This document shows positions 9,844 through 21,389 of a stretch of DNA of 64,000 nt, piece by piece. The DNA is from Streptomyces eurythermus (GTDB lineage Bacteria; Actinomycetota; Actinomycetes; Streptomycetales; Streptomycetaceae). The position numbers were made by a program, and so were the translations under genes. The notes below the pieces were generated by a model. The model saw nothing but the letters and a program-made list of their open reading frames with translations. It was not told where the DNA came from and searched no databases. The number at the start of each line of letters is the position of its first letter. The stretch's first letter is position 1. The DNA lies in assembly GCF_014649115.1 (NCBI RefSeq), contig NZ_BMSK01000012.1, positions 1-64,000 of the forward strand, written 5' to 3'.

Positions 9844-10147
9844 AGTTATCTCATTTCCTAGATTCCGGCTCGTCAGGGTTTAGGGAGGTCGCATCCGCAG
9901 CCGGGAAAACCCGTCGGGTCCGCGCGGGACCTGCCGGGCAGCCGCTTCCCTGGTCTGGGCACATACGTGCAGCACGCGAGTGGCCCACCGACCGTCCCGG
10001 GATCTCACGGGGGGTGGTGGGCTGCCCGCGACACCGTTCGACGGTGCGCGACGCTCCTGGAGCCGGTCCGCGGGGAACCGGGTCTCCGGCCGGTTGTCCC
10101 GCTCTGACAGCACGGAACTCGGCACTTCGCAGCAGTCTACAGGCTGC
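9844..10147. other. Region upstream of rpsD
   Basis: About 300 bases without a gene between rarA and rpsD, both on the minus strand, so it must hold the rpsD promoter and leader. A 6-bp hairpin with arms CACCGT and ACGGTG around TCG occurs near 10032-10046. I could not identify a clear -35/-10 pair or a recognisable S4-binding autoregulatory leader. Confidence 0.35.
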
Positions 10148-11503
10148 TCAGGACCGCTTGCGACCGAGGTGTCTGCGGGTCCACTCGACGGCGTCCGCGT
10201 ACCTGGCCTCGGCGCCGTGCCGACCGGGGGTGTAGTACTCGCGGTCCTTCAGGGCGTCCGGGGCGTACTGCTGTTCGGCGATGCCCTCCGGCAGGTCGTG
10301 CGGGTACACGTACCCCTGGGCGTGGCCGAGCTTGGCGGCGCCCTTGTAGTGCCCGTCGCGCAGATGCGGGGGGACCGGGCCGGCCAGGCCCTTGCGCACG
10401 TCGTCCAGGGCGGCGGCGATCGCGGTGGTCGCGGAGTTGGACTTGGGTGCGAGGGCAAGGGCGATGGTGGCGTGGCTGAGGGTGAGGGCGGCCTCCGGGA
10501 AGCCGATCATGGCGACGGCCTGGGCGGCGGCGACCGCGATCGGCAGCGCGGTGGGGTCGGCGAGGCCGATGTCCTCGCTGGCGGAGATCATCAGCCGGCG
10601 GGCGATGAACCGGGGGTCCTCGCCGGCCTCGATCATGCGGGCCAGGTAGTGCAGGGCCGCGTCGACGTCGGAGCCGCGGATGGACTTGATGAGGGCGCTG
10701 GCGACGTCGTAGTGCTGGTCGCCGTCGCGGTCGTACTTCACGGCGGCGCGGTCGACGGTCTGCTCCAGCGTCCGCAGGCCGATCTCGCTCTCGCCCTGGT
10801 CGAGGGCGGCTCCGGCGGCGGCCTCCAGGGCGGTCAGGGCACGCCGGGCGTCGCCGCCGGCGATCCGCAGCAGGTGCTCCTCGGTCTCCTCGGGGAGCGT
10901 GACGGCGTTCTTCAGGCCGCGTTCGTCGGCGAGGGCGCGCCGCAGCAGGCCGCGGATGTCGTCGTCGGTGAGGGGTTCGAGGGTGAGCAGCAGGGAGCGG
11001 GAGAGCAGCGGGGAGATCACCGAGAAGTAGGGGTTCTCCGTGGTGGCCGCGATCAGGGTCACCCAGCGGTTCTCCACGGCCGGCAGCAGGGAGTCCTGCT
11101 GGGCCTTGCTGAAGCGGTGGATCTCGTCCAGGAAGAGGACGGTCTCCTTGCCGTAGCCGCCGGTGGCGCGGCGGGCGCCGTCGATGACCGCGCGGACCTC
11201 CTTGACGCCCGCGGTGATCGCGGACAGCTCCACGAACCGCTTGTCGGTCGCCTTGGACACCACGTACGCCAGGGTGGTCTTGCCGGTGCCGGGCGGGCCC
11301 CAGAGGATCACCGAGGACGGACCGGCGGGCCCGCCGGAGCCCTCGCCGACCAGGCGGCGCAGGGGGGAGCCGGGCGCCAGCAGGTGCTGCTGGCCCACGA
11401 CCTCGTCGAGCGAGCGCGGGCGCATGCGCACCGCCAGGGGGCTGCCCGCCGGGTCCTTCTCCTGGCGTTCTTCTGCTGCGGCGGTGAACAGGTCGGGTTC
11501 CAC
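10148..11503 (-). CDS. rarA: Replication-associated recombination protein A (RarA/MgsA AAA+ ATPase)
   Basis: 451 residues. The early [15 protein letters not shown] box, Walker [10 protein letters not shown], Walker [11 protein letters not shown], sensor [17 protein letters not shown] and the C-terminal MgsA tetramerisation region ([18 protein letters not shown]) all match RarA. It acts at stalled forks and SSB-coated gaps. The N-terminus carries a short clamp-interaction-like segment EPDLFTAAA. The start is GTG. It lies next to several other recombination genes of this window (ruvX, ruvABC). Confidence 0.93.
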   Translation of the reverse strand: MEPDLFTAAAEERQEKDPAGSPLAVRMRPRSLDEVVGQQHLLAPGSPLRRLVGEGSGGPAGPSSVILWGPPGTGKTTLAYVVSKATDKRFVELSAITAGVKEVRAVIDGARRATGGYGKETVLFLDEIHRFSKAQQDSLLPAVENRWVTLIAATTENPYFSVISPLLSRSLLLTLEPLTDDDIRGLLRRALADERGLKNAVTLPEETEEHLLRIAGGDARRALTALEAAAGAALDQGESEIGLRTLEQTVDRAAVKYDRDGDQHYDVASALIKSIRGSDVDAALHYLARMIEAGEDPRFIARRLMISASEDIGLADPTALPIAVAAAQAVAMIGFPEAALTLSHATIALALAPKSNSATTAIAAALDDVRKGLAGPVPPHLRDGHYKGAAKLGHAQGYVYPHDLPEGIAEQQYAPDALKDREYYTPGRHGAEARYADAVEWTRRHLGRKRS

Positions 11504-11546
11504 GCTGAAACCCTAGAGCACCGCACTGACAATCCGGTCGGGGCCG

Positions 11547-12203
11547 TCAGCTGGTCCAGAACTCCCACCAGCGGGTCAGCACCAGCATGCCGATGATGCC
11601 GATGTGCGCGACCGGCACGACCCAGGTGAACTCGCCGAAGAAGGACCGCAGCCAGCGCGGGGCCGGGAGGAAGGCGTTGCGGACGTTGAACGAGGTGACG
11701 TACCAGAACATGGTGATCGTGGCGACCCAGGCCAGCGAGCACCACAGGCACAGGGCGTTGATCCGGTACAGGGACTGGAACTGCAGCCAGGTGCAGAAGC
11801 CCACGCCGAACAGGGTGCCGAAGTTGAACGTGAGCCAGTACCAGCGCGGGAACCGGGCGCGGGCCAGCAGGCTCATGCCGACGCAGATGACGATGCCGTA
11901 GGCGACCAGCCCGAGCATCGGGTTGGGGAAGCCGAAGGCGGCGGCCTGCTTGCTCTCCATGACGCTGCCGCAGGAGACCACCGGGTTGAGGCTGCACCCG
12001 GGGGTGAAGGTCTTGCCCGCGACCTTGGCCTCGAGGAGCTTGAACTTGTCGATCGTGATGACCCACGCGGCCAGCAGTCCGGCCGCGCCGGTGATCACCA
12101 GCAGGATGGCGAGGGCACGGCTGCCGCCGGCCGCGCGCGGGGTGTCGGCGGCGCGCTCCGGACCGGGCTCCGCGGAGACGTCGTTCACTGTCGTCTTGCT
12201 CAT
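11547..12203 (-). CDS. Vitamin K epoxide reductase (VKOR) family thiol oxidoreductase
   Basis: 218 residues with about five membrane helices. The loop cysteines lie in GCSLNPVVSCGSVM and the active-site pair is CLWC (LCLWCSLAW). Bacterial VKOR takes electrons from a DsbA-like partner and passes them to quinone, so secreted proteins form disulfides. Actinobacteria use VKOR in place of DsbB. The ATG chosen begins SKTTVNDVS; an open frame continues 30 codons upstream but looks like leader sequence. A DsbA-like gene occurs 42 kb away in this window. Confidence 0.9.
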   Translation of the reverse strand: MSKTTVNDVSAEPGPERAADTPRAAGGSRALAILLVITGAAGLLAAWVITIDKFKLLEAKVAGKTFTPGCSLNPVVSCGSVMESKQAAAFGFPNPMLGLVAYGIVICVGMSLLARARFPRWYWLTFNFGTLFGVGFCTWLQFQSLYRINALCLWCSLAWVATITMFWYVTSFNVRNAFLPAPRWLRSFFGEFTWVVPVAHIGIIGMLVLTRWWEFWTS

Positions 12204-12357
12204 CACGCCGATTCCGTCACTCGAGGGTCGGACCATCTTCGGGCACGGGTCATTGTGCCGCACGCGCCTGTGTGCGCACCGTTCGTTGCGCATAAGGATC
12301 TACGTACGACCGCTGCCCCCGCCGGGTTCCGGACAGCGGCCGGCCCACCCACGACAA

Positions 12358-12393
12358 GGGCGCCGGACGCCCCCTCGGGGGTGTCCGGCGCCC
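12358..12393 (-). terminator. Rho-independent-type hairpin after hisS
   Basis: A 17-bp GC-rich inverted repeat with one G-U pair and a tiny loop lies just past the hisS stop codon on the minus strand. There is no long U tract, as is usual for Streptomyces terminators. Confidence 0.7.
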
Positions 12394-12407
12394 ACGCGCG
12401 CGTGCGG

Positions 12408-13670
12408 CTAGCCGAGCCGGGACTCCAGTTCCGCCACGATCTCGTTGACGCCGATCGCGGTCTGCTCGCCGGACTCCATGTCCTTGAGCTGGACGACGCC
12501 CTCGGCCAGGTCGCGCTCGCCGGCGACGATCGCGTAGCGGGCGCCGGAGCGGTTGGCGTTCTTCATCGCGCCCTTCAGCCCCTTGCCGCCGTAGGCGAAG
12601 TCGGCCGCGATGCCCACCTTGCGCAACTCGGTGACCTTGGCGAACAGCACCCGGCGGGCCTCCTCGCCGAGCGGGACGGCGTACACGGACGTCGAGGCCG
12701 GCAGGTCCAGCCGCACGCCCTCGGCCTGGAGCGCGAGGACCGTGCGGTCGACGCCCAGGGCCCAGCCGACGGACGGCAGCGCGGGGCCGCCGATCATCTC
12801 GGACAGGCCGTCGTACCGGCCGCCGCCGCCCACCGCGGACTGCGCGCCCAGACCGTCGTGCACGAACTCGAAGGTGGTGCGGGTGTAGTAGTCCAGGCCG
12901 CGCACCAGCCTGGGGTCGTCCTCGAAGGAGACGCCCGCGGCGGTGATCAGCTCGCGGACCTCCTCGTGGTACGCCTTGCACGCGTCGCACAGGTAGTCGC
13001 GCAGCAGCGGGGCGCCGGCGAGCTGCTTCTGGACCGACTCGCGCTTGTCGTCCAGGACCCGCAGCGGGTTGATGTCGATGCGCCGGCGGGTTTCCTCGTC
13101 GAGGTCCAGGCCGCGCAGGAAGTCCTGCAGCGCGGCCCGGTACACCGGACGGCACTCCTTGTCGCCCAGGCTGTTCAGCAGGATGCGGAAGTTCCTCAGG
13201 CCCAGCGAGCGGTACGCCTGGTCGGCCAGGATGATCAGCTCGGCGTCCAGCGCCGGGTCCTCCGCGCCGATCGCCTCCGCGCCCACCTGGGAGAAGTGGC
13301 GGTAGCGGCCCTTCTGGGGGCGCTCGTAGCGGTAGTAGGAGCCGGAGTACCAGAGCTTGACCGGGAGGTTGCCCGTCTTGTGCAGGTTGGCCTCCAGGGC
13401 CGCCCGCAGCACGGACGCGGTGCCCTCGGGGCGCAGGGCGAGCTTGTCGCCGCCCTTGGTCTCGAAGGCGTACATCTCCTTGGTCACGATGTCGGTGGAC
13501 TCGCCGACACCGCGCGCGAACAGTTCGACGTTCTCGAAGCCGGGGGTCTCGATGTAGCCGTAGCCGGAGTCGCGCAGCGGGGCGGCGATGGCCTCGCGGA
13601 CCGCCAGGTAGGCGGCCGAGTCCGGCGGGATCAGGTCGTAGGTTCCCTTGGGGGCCTGAAAAGTGCTCAA
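12408..13670 (-). CDS. hisS: Histidine--tRNA ligase
   Basis: 420 residues. Motif 2 region [16 protein letters not shown], the HisRS signature [16 protein letters not shown] and the GGGGRYDGL loop identify class II HisRS; the C-terminal anticodon-binding domain starts near residue 325. The start codon is TTG with a GAGAG stretch upstream, and the protein begins [15 protein letters not shown], as expected. It follows the metallo-hydrolase gene by 13 bases and is probably cotranscribed with it. Confidence 0.96.
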   Translation of the reverse strand: MSTFQAPKGTYDLIPPDSAAYLAVREAIAAPLRDSGYGYIETPGFENVELFARGVGESTDIVTKEMYAFETKGGDKLALRPEGTASVLRAALEANLHKTGNLPVKLWYSGSYYRYERPQKGRYRHFSQVGAEAIGAEDPALDAELIILADQAYRSLGLRNFRILLNSLGDKECRPVYRAALQDFLRGLDLDEETRRRIDINPLRVLDDKRESVQKQLAGAPLLRDYLCDACKAYHEEVRELITAAGVSFEDDPRLVRGLDYYTRTTFEFVHDGLGAQSAVGGGGRYDGLSEMIGGPALPSVGWALGVDRTVLALQAEGVRLDLPASTSVYAVPLGEEARRVLFAKVTELRKVGIAADFAYGGKGLKGAMKNANRSGARYAIVAGERDLAEGVVQLKDMESGEQTAIGVNEIVAELESRLG

Positions 13671-13683
13671 CGTAGGTCTCTCG

Positions 13684-14391
13684 TCACATTCCTCGTCGGG
13701 GAGCGTCCGCGCTTCCCGGGCCGGCGGCCACCTGCCGCAGATAGGGGTTGGTGGCGCGCTCCTGGCCGATGGTCGTCTGGGGGCCGTGGCCGGACAGCAC
13801 CACGGTGGAGTCGTCGAGCGGCAGGCACACGCGGGCCAGCGACTCGAGCATGTCCTCCATGGATCCGCCCGGCAGATCGGTGCGTCCGATGGAGCCGGCG
13901 AACAGCAGATCCCCGGAGAAGAACACCGACGGGACGTCGGCGCTCTCGGGCATCCGGAAGGTCACCGACCCCTTGGTATGGCCCGGCGCGTGCGCGACGG
14001 AGAACGTGAGTCCGGCCAGTTCCAGGGCCGTGCCGTCCGTCAGCTCCCGGACGTCGTCCGGCTCCCCCACGGTCAGCTCGCCCATGAGCGGCATGCCGAT
14101 GGAACGGCCCAGCGCCTTCTCCGGGTCGCTCATCATGTACCGGTCCTCGGGGTGGATCCAGGCCGGTACCTCGTGCGCGCCGCAGACGGGGACGACCGAG
14201 GCGACGTGGTCGATGTGGCCGTGGGTGAGGACGACGGCGACGGGCTTGAGCCGATGCTTCCTCAGCGTTTCCTCGACGCCTTCGGCGGCCTGGTGGCCGG
14301 GGTCGATGATCACGCACTCCTCACCGGCGGCGGGGGCGACGAGATAACAGTTCGTCCCCCAGGCCCCGGCGGGGAACCCGGCAATGAGCAC
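13684..14391 (-). CDS. MBL-fold metallo-hydrolase (glyoxalase II-like)
   Basis: 235 residues. The metal-binding signature THGHIDH, the following HAPGHTKGS histidine, FFSGDLLF aspartate and LSGHGPQT histidine form the usual two-metal site of glyoxalase II-type hydrolases. The substrate cannot be told from sequence; a glutathione enzyme is unlikely because actinobacteria use mycothiol, so a thioester of another carrier is more plausible. It is the first gene of a pair with hisS and diverges from the cyclophilin gene. Confidence 0.88.
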   Translation of the reverse strand: MLIAGFPAGAWGTNCYLVAPAAGEECVIIDPGHQAAEGVEETLRKHRLKPVAVVLTHGHIDHVASVVPVCGAHEVPAWIHPEDRYMMSDPEKALGRSIGMPLMGELTVGEPDDVRELTDGTALELAGLTFSVAHAPGHTKGSVTFRMPESADVPSVFFSGDLLFAGSIGRTDLPGGSMEDMLESLARVCLPLDDSTVVLSGHGPQTTIGQERATNPYLRQVAAGPGSADAPRRGM

Positions 14392-14561
14392 GATCGTCCT
14401 TCGTTTGTGTCGGTTGCAGGCGGCTTCAGCTGCTCCCAGAGCCTACCGGCGCTGCCGTTTCCTCAGCGAACCCATATACGGTACGGGGCTACACGCAGCG
14501 GTCGGAGCACGAGGACGCACGCGTGCCGCCCGACACACGACACGCATGAGGAGAGAACCCG

Positions 14562-15386
14562 GTGGTCAGCCAGGAGCAGCGGCGGCGTCAGCTCGCCCGG
14601 GAGAAGTTCTTGCGGCAGCAGCAGCGGCGCACCGAGGCGCGGCGCAAGGCCCGCCTGCGCAACTCCGTGATCGCGTCGGTCCTGGGCGTGGTCGTGATCG
14701 GCAGTGTCGCCCTGTACACGACGGGCGTCCTCAAGGACGACGACAAGAAGACGACGAGCGCGAGCGGCGATGCCACGCCGAGCGCCGCGCCGACCAGCAA
14801 GGCACCGGACCCCTGCGAGAAGCCGGCGGCCGGCTCGGTCAAGAAGCTGAGCTGGAAGAAGGAGCCGGCGATGACGATCGACACGTCGGCGAAGTACACG
14901 CTGAAGCTCGCGACGACGTGCGGGGACATCGGCGTCGCGCTGAAGACGTCGGCGGCGCCGCACACGGTGAACTCGTTCGACTTCCTCGCCGGCAAGGGCT
15001 ACTTCGACCACACCAAGTGCCACCGGCTCACCACCCAGGGCATCTACGTCCTGCAGTGCGGTGACCCGCAGGGCACCGGCGCGGGCGGTCCCGGCTACAC
15101 GCTCCCGGACGAGAACCTCAAGGACAAGAGCCTGAAGAACAGCACCTACCCGGCGGGCACGGTGGCGATGGCGAACACCGGGCAGGCGCACACCGGCGGC
15201 AGCCAGTTCTTCCTCGTCTACAAGGACAGCCAGCTGCCGCCCAGCTACACGCCGTTCGGCACGGTCGACGCGGCGGGCATGAAGGTGCTGGAGAAGATCG
15301 CGGCGGCCGGTGAGAACACGGGCGCCGGCGACGGCGCGCCGAACGCGACGGTCGTGATCGACAAGGCGACGGTCGCCAAGTCCTGA
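14562..15386 (+). CDS. Membrane-anchored cyclophilin-type peptidyl-prolyl isomerase
   Basis: 274 residues. The first 33 are extremely Lys/Arg/Gln rich and cytoplasmic; one membrane helix (NSVIASVLGVVVIGSVALYT) follows, then a Ser/Thr-rich linker. The cyclophilin domain covers about residues 100-270 with HTVNSFDFLAGKGYFDHTKC, GTVAMANTG and GSQFFLVYK. It should catalyse proline isomerisation outside the membrane, where secreted proteins fold. The GTG start has GAGGAGAG upstream. Confidence 0.92.
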   Translation: MVSQEQRRRQLAREKFLRQQQRRTEARRKARLRNSVIASVLGVVVIGSVALYTTGVLKDDDKKTTSASGDATPSAAPTSKAPDPCEKPAAGSVKKLSWKKEPAMTIDTSAKYTLKLATTCGDIGVALKTSAAPHTVNSFDFLAGKGYFDHTKCHRLTTQGIYVLQCGDPQGTGAGGPGYTLPDENLKDKSLKNSTYPAGTVAMANTGQAHTGGSQFFLVYKDSQLPPSYTPFGTVDAAGMKVLEKIAAAGENTGAGDGAPNATVVIDKATVAKS

Positions 15387-15525
15387 CCCCCGTGCCCGGA
15401 CCCCGCCGGCCCCGGCCGGCACCCGGAACCGAAGGTCAACGGGGCGGGCGGCGGAATTTCGGTCGCGCTGGATGCGGACAGGCCGCCCGCCGGTCGCCTA
15501 TGTTGGCCGTGACGAAACTGTGGAC

Positions 15526-15560
15526 GATGCCCGGGGGTGCTGCGGCCCCCCGCAGGCATC
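15526..15560 (+). other. Leader hairpin just before the DUF349 gene ribosome site
   Basis: An outer stem GATGCC/GGCATC encloses an inner C-G6/C6-G type stem. It sits in the 5' leader directly ahead of the GGAGGAGG ribosome site, so it would form in the mRNA. No known riboswitch pattern is evident. Confidence 0.4.
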
Positions 15561-15576
15561 ATGTGGAGGAGGCGCT

Positions 15577-16806
15577 GTGAGCAGCGACCCGTGGGGCCGC
15601 GTCGACGAGACGGGGACCGTGTACGTGCGTACGGCCGACGGCGAGAAGGTCGTCGGTTCCTGGCAGGCTGGCTCCCCCGAGGAGGCGCTGGCCTACTTCG
15701 AGCGCAAGTACGAGGGCCTGGTTGTCGAGATCGGCCTCCTCGAGAAGCGCGTGCGGACCACCGACCTGTCGGCGAAGGACGCCCAGGCCGCCATCGGCCA
15801 TCTGCGCGAGCAGGTGGACGCGCACCACGCGGTCGGTGATCTGGACGCGCTGCGCGAGCGGCTGGACAAGCTGGTCGCGACCGTCGAGGCGCGCCGCGAG
15901 GAGCGCAAGGCGCAGCGGGCCAAACAGTCCGACGAGGCCCGCAAGGCCAAGGAGGACCTGGTCGCCGAGGCGGAGCGGCTGGCGCAGTCCGACCAGTGGC
16001 GGGCCGCCGGTGAGCGGCTGCGGGCGCTGGTGGACACCTGGAAGGGGCTGCCGCGGCTGGACCGCAAGTCCGACGACGAGCTGTGGCACCGCTTCTCGCA
16101 CGCCCGGTCGGCGTTCTCCAAGCGGCGCAAGGCGCACTTCGCGCAGCTGGACGCACAGCGCGAGGAGGCCCGGCGGGTCAAGGAGCGGCTGGTCGCCGAG
16201 GCCGAGGCGCTGTCCGGGTCGACGGACTGGGGTCCGACGGCCGCCCGGTACCGCGAGCTGATGGCGGAGTGGAAGGCCGCGGGCCGCGCCCAGCGCGAGC
16301 ACGAGGACGACCTGTGGAACCGCTTCCGCGGCGCCCAGGACGTGTTCTTCGCCGCCCGCAGCTCGGTGTTCGCCGAGCGGGACGCCGAGCAGTCGGAGAA
16401 CCTGAAGCTGAAGGAGGAGCTGGCCGAGGAGGCCGAGAAGCTCCTGCCGGTCACCGACCTGAAGGCCGCGCGGGCCGCCTTCCGCTCGATCAACGAGCGC
16501 TGGGAGGCCATCGGTCACGTCCCGCGGGACGCCCGGCCGAAGGTCGAGGGCCGGATGCACGCGGTGGAGCGGGCGATCCAGGAGGCCGAGGAGGCCGAGT
16601 GGCGCCGGACCAACCCGGAGGCACGCGCGCGTGCCGAGGGTCTGACCGGTCAGCTCCAGGCCGCCGTGGACAAGCTGCGGGCGCAGATCGACCAGGCGCG
16701 GGCCCAGGGCAACAACGCCAAGGCCGACAAGCTGCAGAAGGAGCTGGAGGGACGTCAGGCGCTCCTGGACCAGGCCCTGAAGGGCCTGCAGGAGTTCGGC
16801 GGCTGA
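15577..16806 (+). CDS. DUF349 domain protein
   Basis: 409 residues, mostly charged helix. At least three DUF349-type repeats show as W-P/R..LV..WK...R....DDELW.RF motifs (VDTWKGLPRLDRKSDDELWHRF, MAEWKAAGRAQREHEDDLWNRF, INERWEAIGHVPRD). Function is not established; coiled-coil behaviour is likely. The GTG start is preceded by a very strong GGAGGAGG. The open frame extends 35 codons upstream, but that part encodes the leader hairpin and looks non-coding. It converges on relA across a shared terminator. Confidence 0.88.
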   Translation: MSSDPWGRVDETGTVYVRTADGEKVVGSWQAGSPEEALAYFERKYEGLVVEIGLLEKRVRTTDLSAKDAQAAIGHLREQVDAHHAVGDLDALRERLDKLVATVEARREERKAQRAKQSDEARKAKEDLVAEAERLAQSDQWRAAGERLRALVDTWKGLPRLDRKSDDELWHRFSHARSAFSKRRKAHFAQLDAQREEARRVKERLVAEAEALSGSTDWGPTAARYRELMAEWKAAGRAQREHEDDLWNRFRGAQDVFFAARSSVFAERDAEQSENLKLKEELAEEAEKLLPVTDLKAARAAFRSINERWEAIGHVPRDARPKVEGRMHAVERAIQEAEEAEWRRTNPEARARAEGLTGQLQAAVDKLRAQIDQARAQGNNAKADKLQKELEGRQALLDQALKGLQEFGG

Positions 16807-16824
16807 ACCCCTCACCGCAGGACT

Positions 16825-16858
16825 GAAAGGGCCCCGTACGCGCGTACGGGGCCCTTTC
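16825..16858. terminator. Bidirectional terminator between the DUF349 gene and relA
   Basis: A perfect 16-bp inverted repeat (arm GAAAGGGCCCCGTACG) with a two-base gap, flanked by A and T runs on either side, between two convergent genes. It can serve both strands. Confidence 0.85.
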
Positions 16859-16892
16859 GCGTCCCGGAGGGTCCGCCCGGGGCCCTGGGGCA

Positions 16893-19430
<2,538 letters not shown>

Positions 19431-19690
19431 GAGGACTCCTCGTGCGCGATCCGGGTCCCCCGGTCAGGCTCCGGAGACCCCATGGTAGCGATCCTGCGCC
19501 CGGTCATCGCCTTCAGGCGGCTGTGAGGACCGTCTACCCCTGCAACGCGAAAGGCTGCCACGGGATTCCGGACGGCCGGTCGCGAAGCACCCGCACCGAC
19601 CTCCGCGACGGGCGGTCGACCCCGCCCGGACCTGCGAAAACGCCGATTCGGACGCACAGAACACCGGCTACGGACCCGGCGGCACGCAAA
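19431..19690. other. relA promoter/leader region
   Basis: About 260 bases upstream of relA after the apt terminator. On the minus strand TACCAT near 19482-19487 could be a -10 box, but no good -35 partner sits at the right distance. No small gene or stable hairpin seen. Confidence 0.35.
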
Positions 19691-19724
19691 CGGCCGCCCC
19701 GGCACACACATGCCGGGGCGGCCG
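19691..19724 (-). terminator. Terminator of the yajC-secDF-apt gene string
   Basis: A perfect 14-bp inverted repeat (arm CGGCCGCCCCGGCA) with a six-base loop immediately after the apt stop codon. Confidence 0.8.
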
Positions 19725-19740
19725 TCGCGCGGCTACGGGG

Positions 19741-20280
19741 TCAGACCTGGAGCAGCGCCTGGAGCGGGGCGCCGTCCAGCGCGGCCTCCAGCCGGGTGCG
19801 GCCGCCCAGGAAGCCCAGCTCCATCAGCACCGCGAGACCGGACACCTCGGCGCCGGCGCGCTGGATCAGATGGATCGCCGCCTCGGCCGTACCGCCCGTG
19901 GCCAGGACGTCGTCCACGATCAGCACGCGGTCGCCGGCGGTCAGGTCCTCGGCGTGCACCTCGATCTCCGCCGAGCCGTACTCCAGGTCGTAGGCCTGGC
20001 GCAGGGTGGCCCCGGGCAGCTTGCCCGCCTTGCGGACCGGGATGAAGCCCAGGCCGGCGCGGACGGCGACCGGGGCGCCGAGGATGAAGCCCCGGGCCTC
20101 CAGGCCGACGACCTTGGTCGCGCCGGTGTCGGCGGCGATCTGCGCCAGCGCGTCGGTGAGCGCGGTGAAGGCCGCCGGGTCGGCCAGGAGCGGGGTGATG
20201 TCCTTGAACATCACGCCCGGCTCCGGGTAGTCGGCCACATCGCGGATGCGGCTCAGCAGGAGTTCCTGGATGTCGGTCAT
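19741..20280 (-). CDS. apt: Adenine phosphoribosyltransferase
   Basis: 179 residues, standard size. The PRPP-binding motif VLIVDDVLATGGT, GLEARGFILGAPVA and the flexible loop GKLPGATLRQAYDLEYG match Apt. It salvages adenine to AMP. The ATG overlaps the secF stop by four bases (ATGA). The link between protein-export genes and apt-relA is conserved in actinobacteria and many firmicutes. Confidence 0.95.
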   Translation of the reverse strand: MTDIQELLLSRIRDVADYPEPGVMFKDITPLLADPAAFTALTDALAQIAADTGATKVVGLEARGFILGAPVAVRAGLGFIPVRKAGKLPGATLRQAYDLEYGSAEIEVHAEDLTAGDRVLIVDDVLATGGTAEAAIHLIQRAGAEVSGLAVLMELGFLGGRTRLEAALDGAPLQALLQV

Positions 20281-21386
20281 CGGCGCTTTCCGGAGGTACG
20301 GCCGCGGCCTCGGCCGCGTGCGGGCTGGTTGCGCGGGCCCACGACGGCGGGGGCGCCGTCGTCGCCGTCGTCACCGGCGGTGGCGCGGACCTCGGCGAGG
20401 TCCTCCCCCGCGGCGGCGGCCTGGGCGCGCTTGGCCAGGACCCGCTTGGTGAGGCTCTTCATCGCCGGCTCGCGCTCCTTGAGGTCGGCGACGAGCGGGG
20501 TGGCGATGAAGATCGAGGAGTAGGCACCGGCCGCGAGGCCCACGAACAGCGACAGCGAGATGTCGTTGAGCGTGCCCGCGCCGAGGAAGCCGCCGCCGAT
20601 GAAGAGCAGACCGGCGACCGGCAGCAGCGCGACGACCGTGGTGTTGATGGAGCGGACCAGGGTGCCGTTGATCGAGCGGTTGGCGATCTCGCTGTAGGTG
20701 AACCGGGTCTGCTTGGTCAGGTCCTTCGTCTGCTCCTTGAGGCTGTCGAAGACGACGACCGTGTCGTAGAGCGAGTAACCGAGGATGGTCAGCAGACCGA
20801 TGACCGTGCCGGGCGTCACCTCGAAGCCGACCAGGGCGTAGATACCGGTCGTGATGGTGATGTCGTGGATCAGGGCGACCAGCGCCGCGATGGCCATGCG
20901 CCACTCGAAGGCGATCGCCAGGTAGATCACCACGAGGACCATGAAGATCGCCAGGCCCTGCCAGGCCTTGTTGGCGATCTGCTCGCCCCAGCTCGGGCCG
21001 ACCAGGTCGGCGGCCAGCTTCTCGGGGTCGAGCTTCAGGTCCTTGGCCAGCTCCTGCTTGATCCGGTCGGACTGGCCGGTGTCGATGCCGGCGATCTGGA
21101 TGCGCAGGCTGCCGTTGCCCAGCTTCTGCACGATGGCCTGGTGGCCGGAGGCCTTGTTGGCGTACTCCTCCGCCTGGGCCACCGAGGCGCTCATCTTCGT
21201 GGGCGTCGTGAAGACGGCGCCGCCCTCGAACTCGATGCCCATGTTCAGGCCGCGCACCGCCAGGCCGACGATGGCCGTGATGGTGATCAGGATCGAGATG
21301 CCGTACCAGATCTTCCGCTTGCCGACGAAGTCGTACGCGATCTCGCCGCGGTGCAGCCGGGCGCCGATGGTGCCGAGTTTCGACAT
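20277..21386 (-). CDS. secF: Protein translocase subunit SecF
   Basis: 369 residues. Six membrane segments, with the periplasmic-side P1 loop after the first (GLNMGIEFEGGAVFTTPTKM) and the conserved LGYSLYDTVVVFDSLKEQ motif in the fourth to fifth segment region, identify SecF. With SecD and YajC it helps SecYEG complete export using the proton gradient. The C-terminal tail of about 70 residues is long, basic and Gly/Arg rich (ending SGKRR), typical of actinobacteria. It begins three bases after secD ends. Confidence 0.95.
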   Translation of the reverse strand: MSKLGTIGARLHRGEIAYDFVGKRKIWYGISILITITAIVGLAVRGLNMGIEFEGGAVFTTPTKMSASVAQAEEYANKASGHQAIVQKLGNGSLRIQIAGIDTGQSDRIKQELAKDLKLDPEKLAADLVGPSWGEQIANKAWQGLAIFMVLVVIYLAIAFEWRMAIAALVALIHDITITTGIYALVGFEVTPGTVIGLLTILGYSLYDTVVVFDSLKEQTKDLTKQTRFTYSEIANRSINGTLVRSINTTVVALLPVAGLLFIGGGFLGAGTLNDISLSLFVGLAAGAYSSIFIATPLVADLKEREPAMKSLTKRVLAKRAQAAAAGEDLAEVRATAGDDGDDGAPAVVGPRNQPARGRGRGRTSGKRR

Positions 21387-21389
21387 GGC

